Position numbers and translations under genes: made by a program. From assembly GCA_963575745.1 (NCBI GenBank), contig CAUYUJ010014327.1, positions 252,946 through 316,945 on the forward strand: a stretch of DNA of 64,000 nt. The letters run 5' to 3'. This document shows, in pieces, positions 63,836-64,000 of the stretch. This DNA is from Prorocentrum cordatum. Taxonomy: Eukaryota > Sar > Dinophyceae > Prorocentrales > Prorocentraceae. Each line of letters starts with the position of its first letter. Within the stretch, counting starts at the first letter, position 1. The notes under the pieces were generated by a model. That model was not told the DNA's origin. It saw only the letters and a program-made list of their open reading frames with translations, and did not search any database.

Positions 63836-64000
63836 CCGGCTCTTGCAAATCGGCGCTAATCGACACTAGTCGATGCTAAATCGACGCCAACCGACGCTAG
63901 CCGACGCCAAATATGCATTATCTCATCGATCACCAGACGATAATCGACGCGAGTGTACTCTGAAGACAGAGTCACGAGGGTACACCAGGGCCCAATGATT

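Overview
This 64 kb window is GC-rich eukaryotic nuclear DNA, almost certainly from a dinoflagellate. The 22-nt dinoflagellate spliced leader (SL) sequence occurs twice without mismatch (29540-29561 and 61921-61942, both on the minus strand) and once with three mismatches (15847-15868). One gene also splices with GA, GC and GT 5' splice sites and AG|G-type acceptors, as dinoflagellate genes do. Genus cannot be assigned from the sequence. Most of the window is repeat: microsatellites, polypurine/polypyrimidine tracts, minisatellites, one 83-bp satellite array and many short terminal-inverted-repeat (TIR) elements. Most long open frames are artefacts of GC-rich or low-complexity DNA.

Layout. 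0.3-5 kb: minisatellites, AT-rich islands and the first copy of a Mutator-like MITE (family A). 5-10 kb: small TIR/foldback elements, (CA)n and a candidate membrane exon near 6.6 kb. 10.75-15.87 kb: a decayed non-LTR retrotransposon (LINE 2) with a degraded SL at its 5' end. 16-23 kb: a dense mosaic of short elements. 23.2-29.56 kb: an almost intact LINE (LINE 1) with ORF1 (zinc finger plus coiled coil), ORF2 (endonuclease, reverse transcriptase, RNase H), an SL at its 5' end and a perfect 16-bp target-site duplication (TSD). 30-46 kb: minisatellites, a lower-GC coding-like stretch of unknown identity (37.3-41.05 kb) and a satellite array (43.3-44.4 kb). 46-59 kb: another mosaic of short elements. 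59.5-62.7 kb: a tandem duplication; one unit is interrupted by a processed retrogene for a bacterial-type (RsmJ/DUF548-like) methyltransferase.

Host genes. The best-supported host gene is a DHHC palmitoyltransferase on the minus strand. Exons at 46256-46312, 41792-41852 and 32868-32909 join in frame to give the complete Cys-rich DHHC domain. Its introns are about 4.4 and 8.9 kb and hold the satellite array and much of the repeat load. Candidate exons at 57.3, 51.1 and 6.6 kb have compatible phases and could extend the gene to about 50 kb, with LINE 1 and LINE 2 inside an intron. A further minus-strand exon lies near 63.5 kb. Every recognised gene and retro-insertion is on the minus strand, apart from the unidentified 37-41 kb stretch.

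The main result: two LINEs and one retrogene each start with the SL immediately or one base from a 15-16 bp TSD in a purine-rich target. All three therefore look like genomic copies of trans-spliced mRNAs, and LINE 1 encodes the kind of enzyme that could make them.
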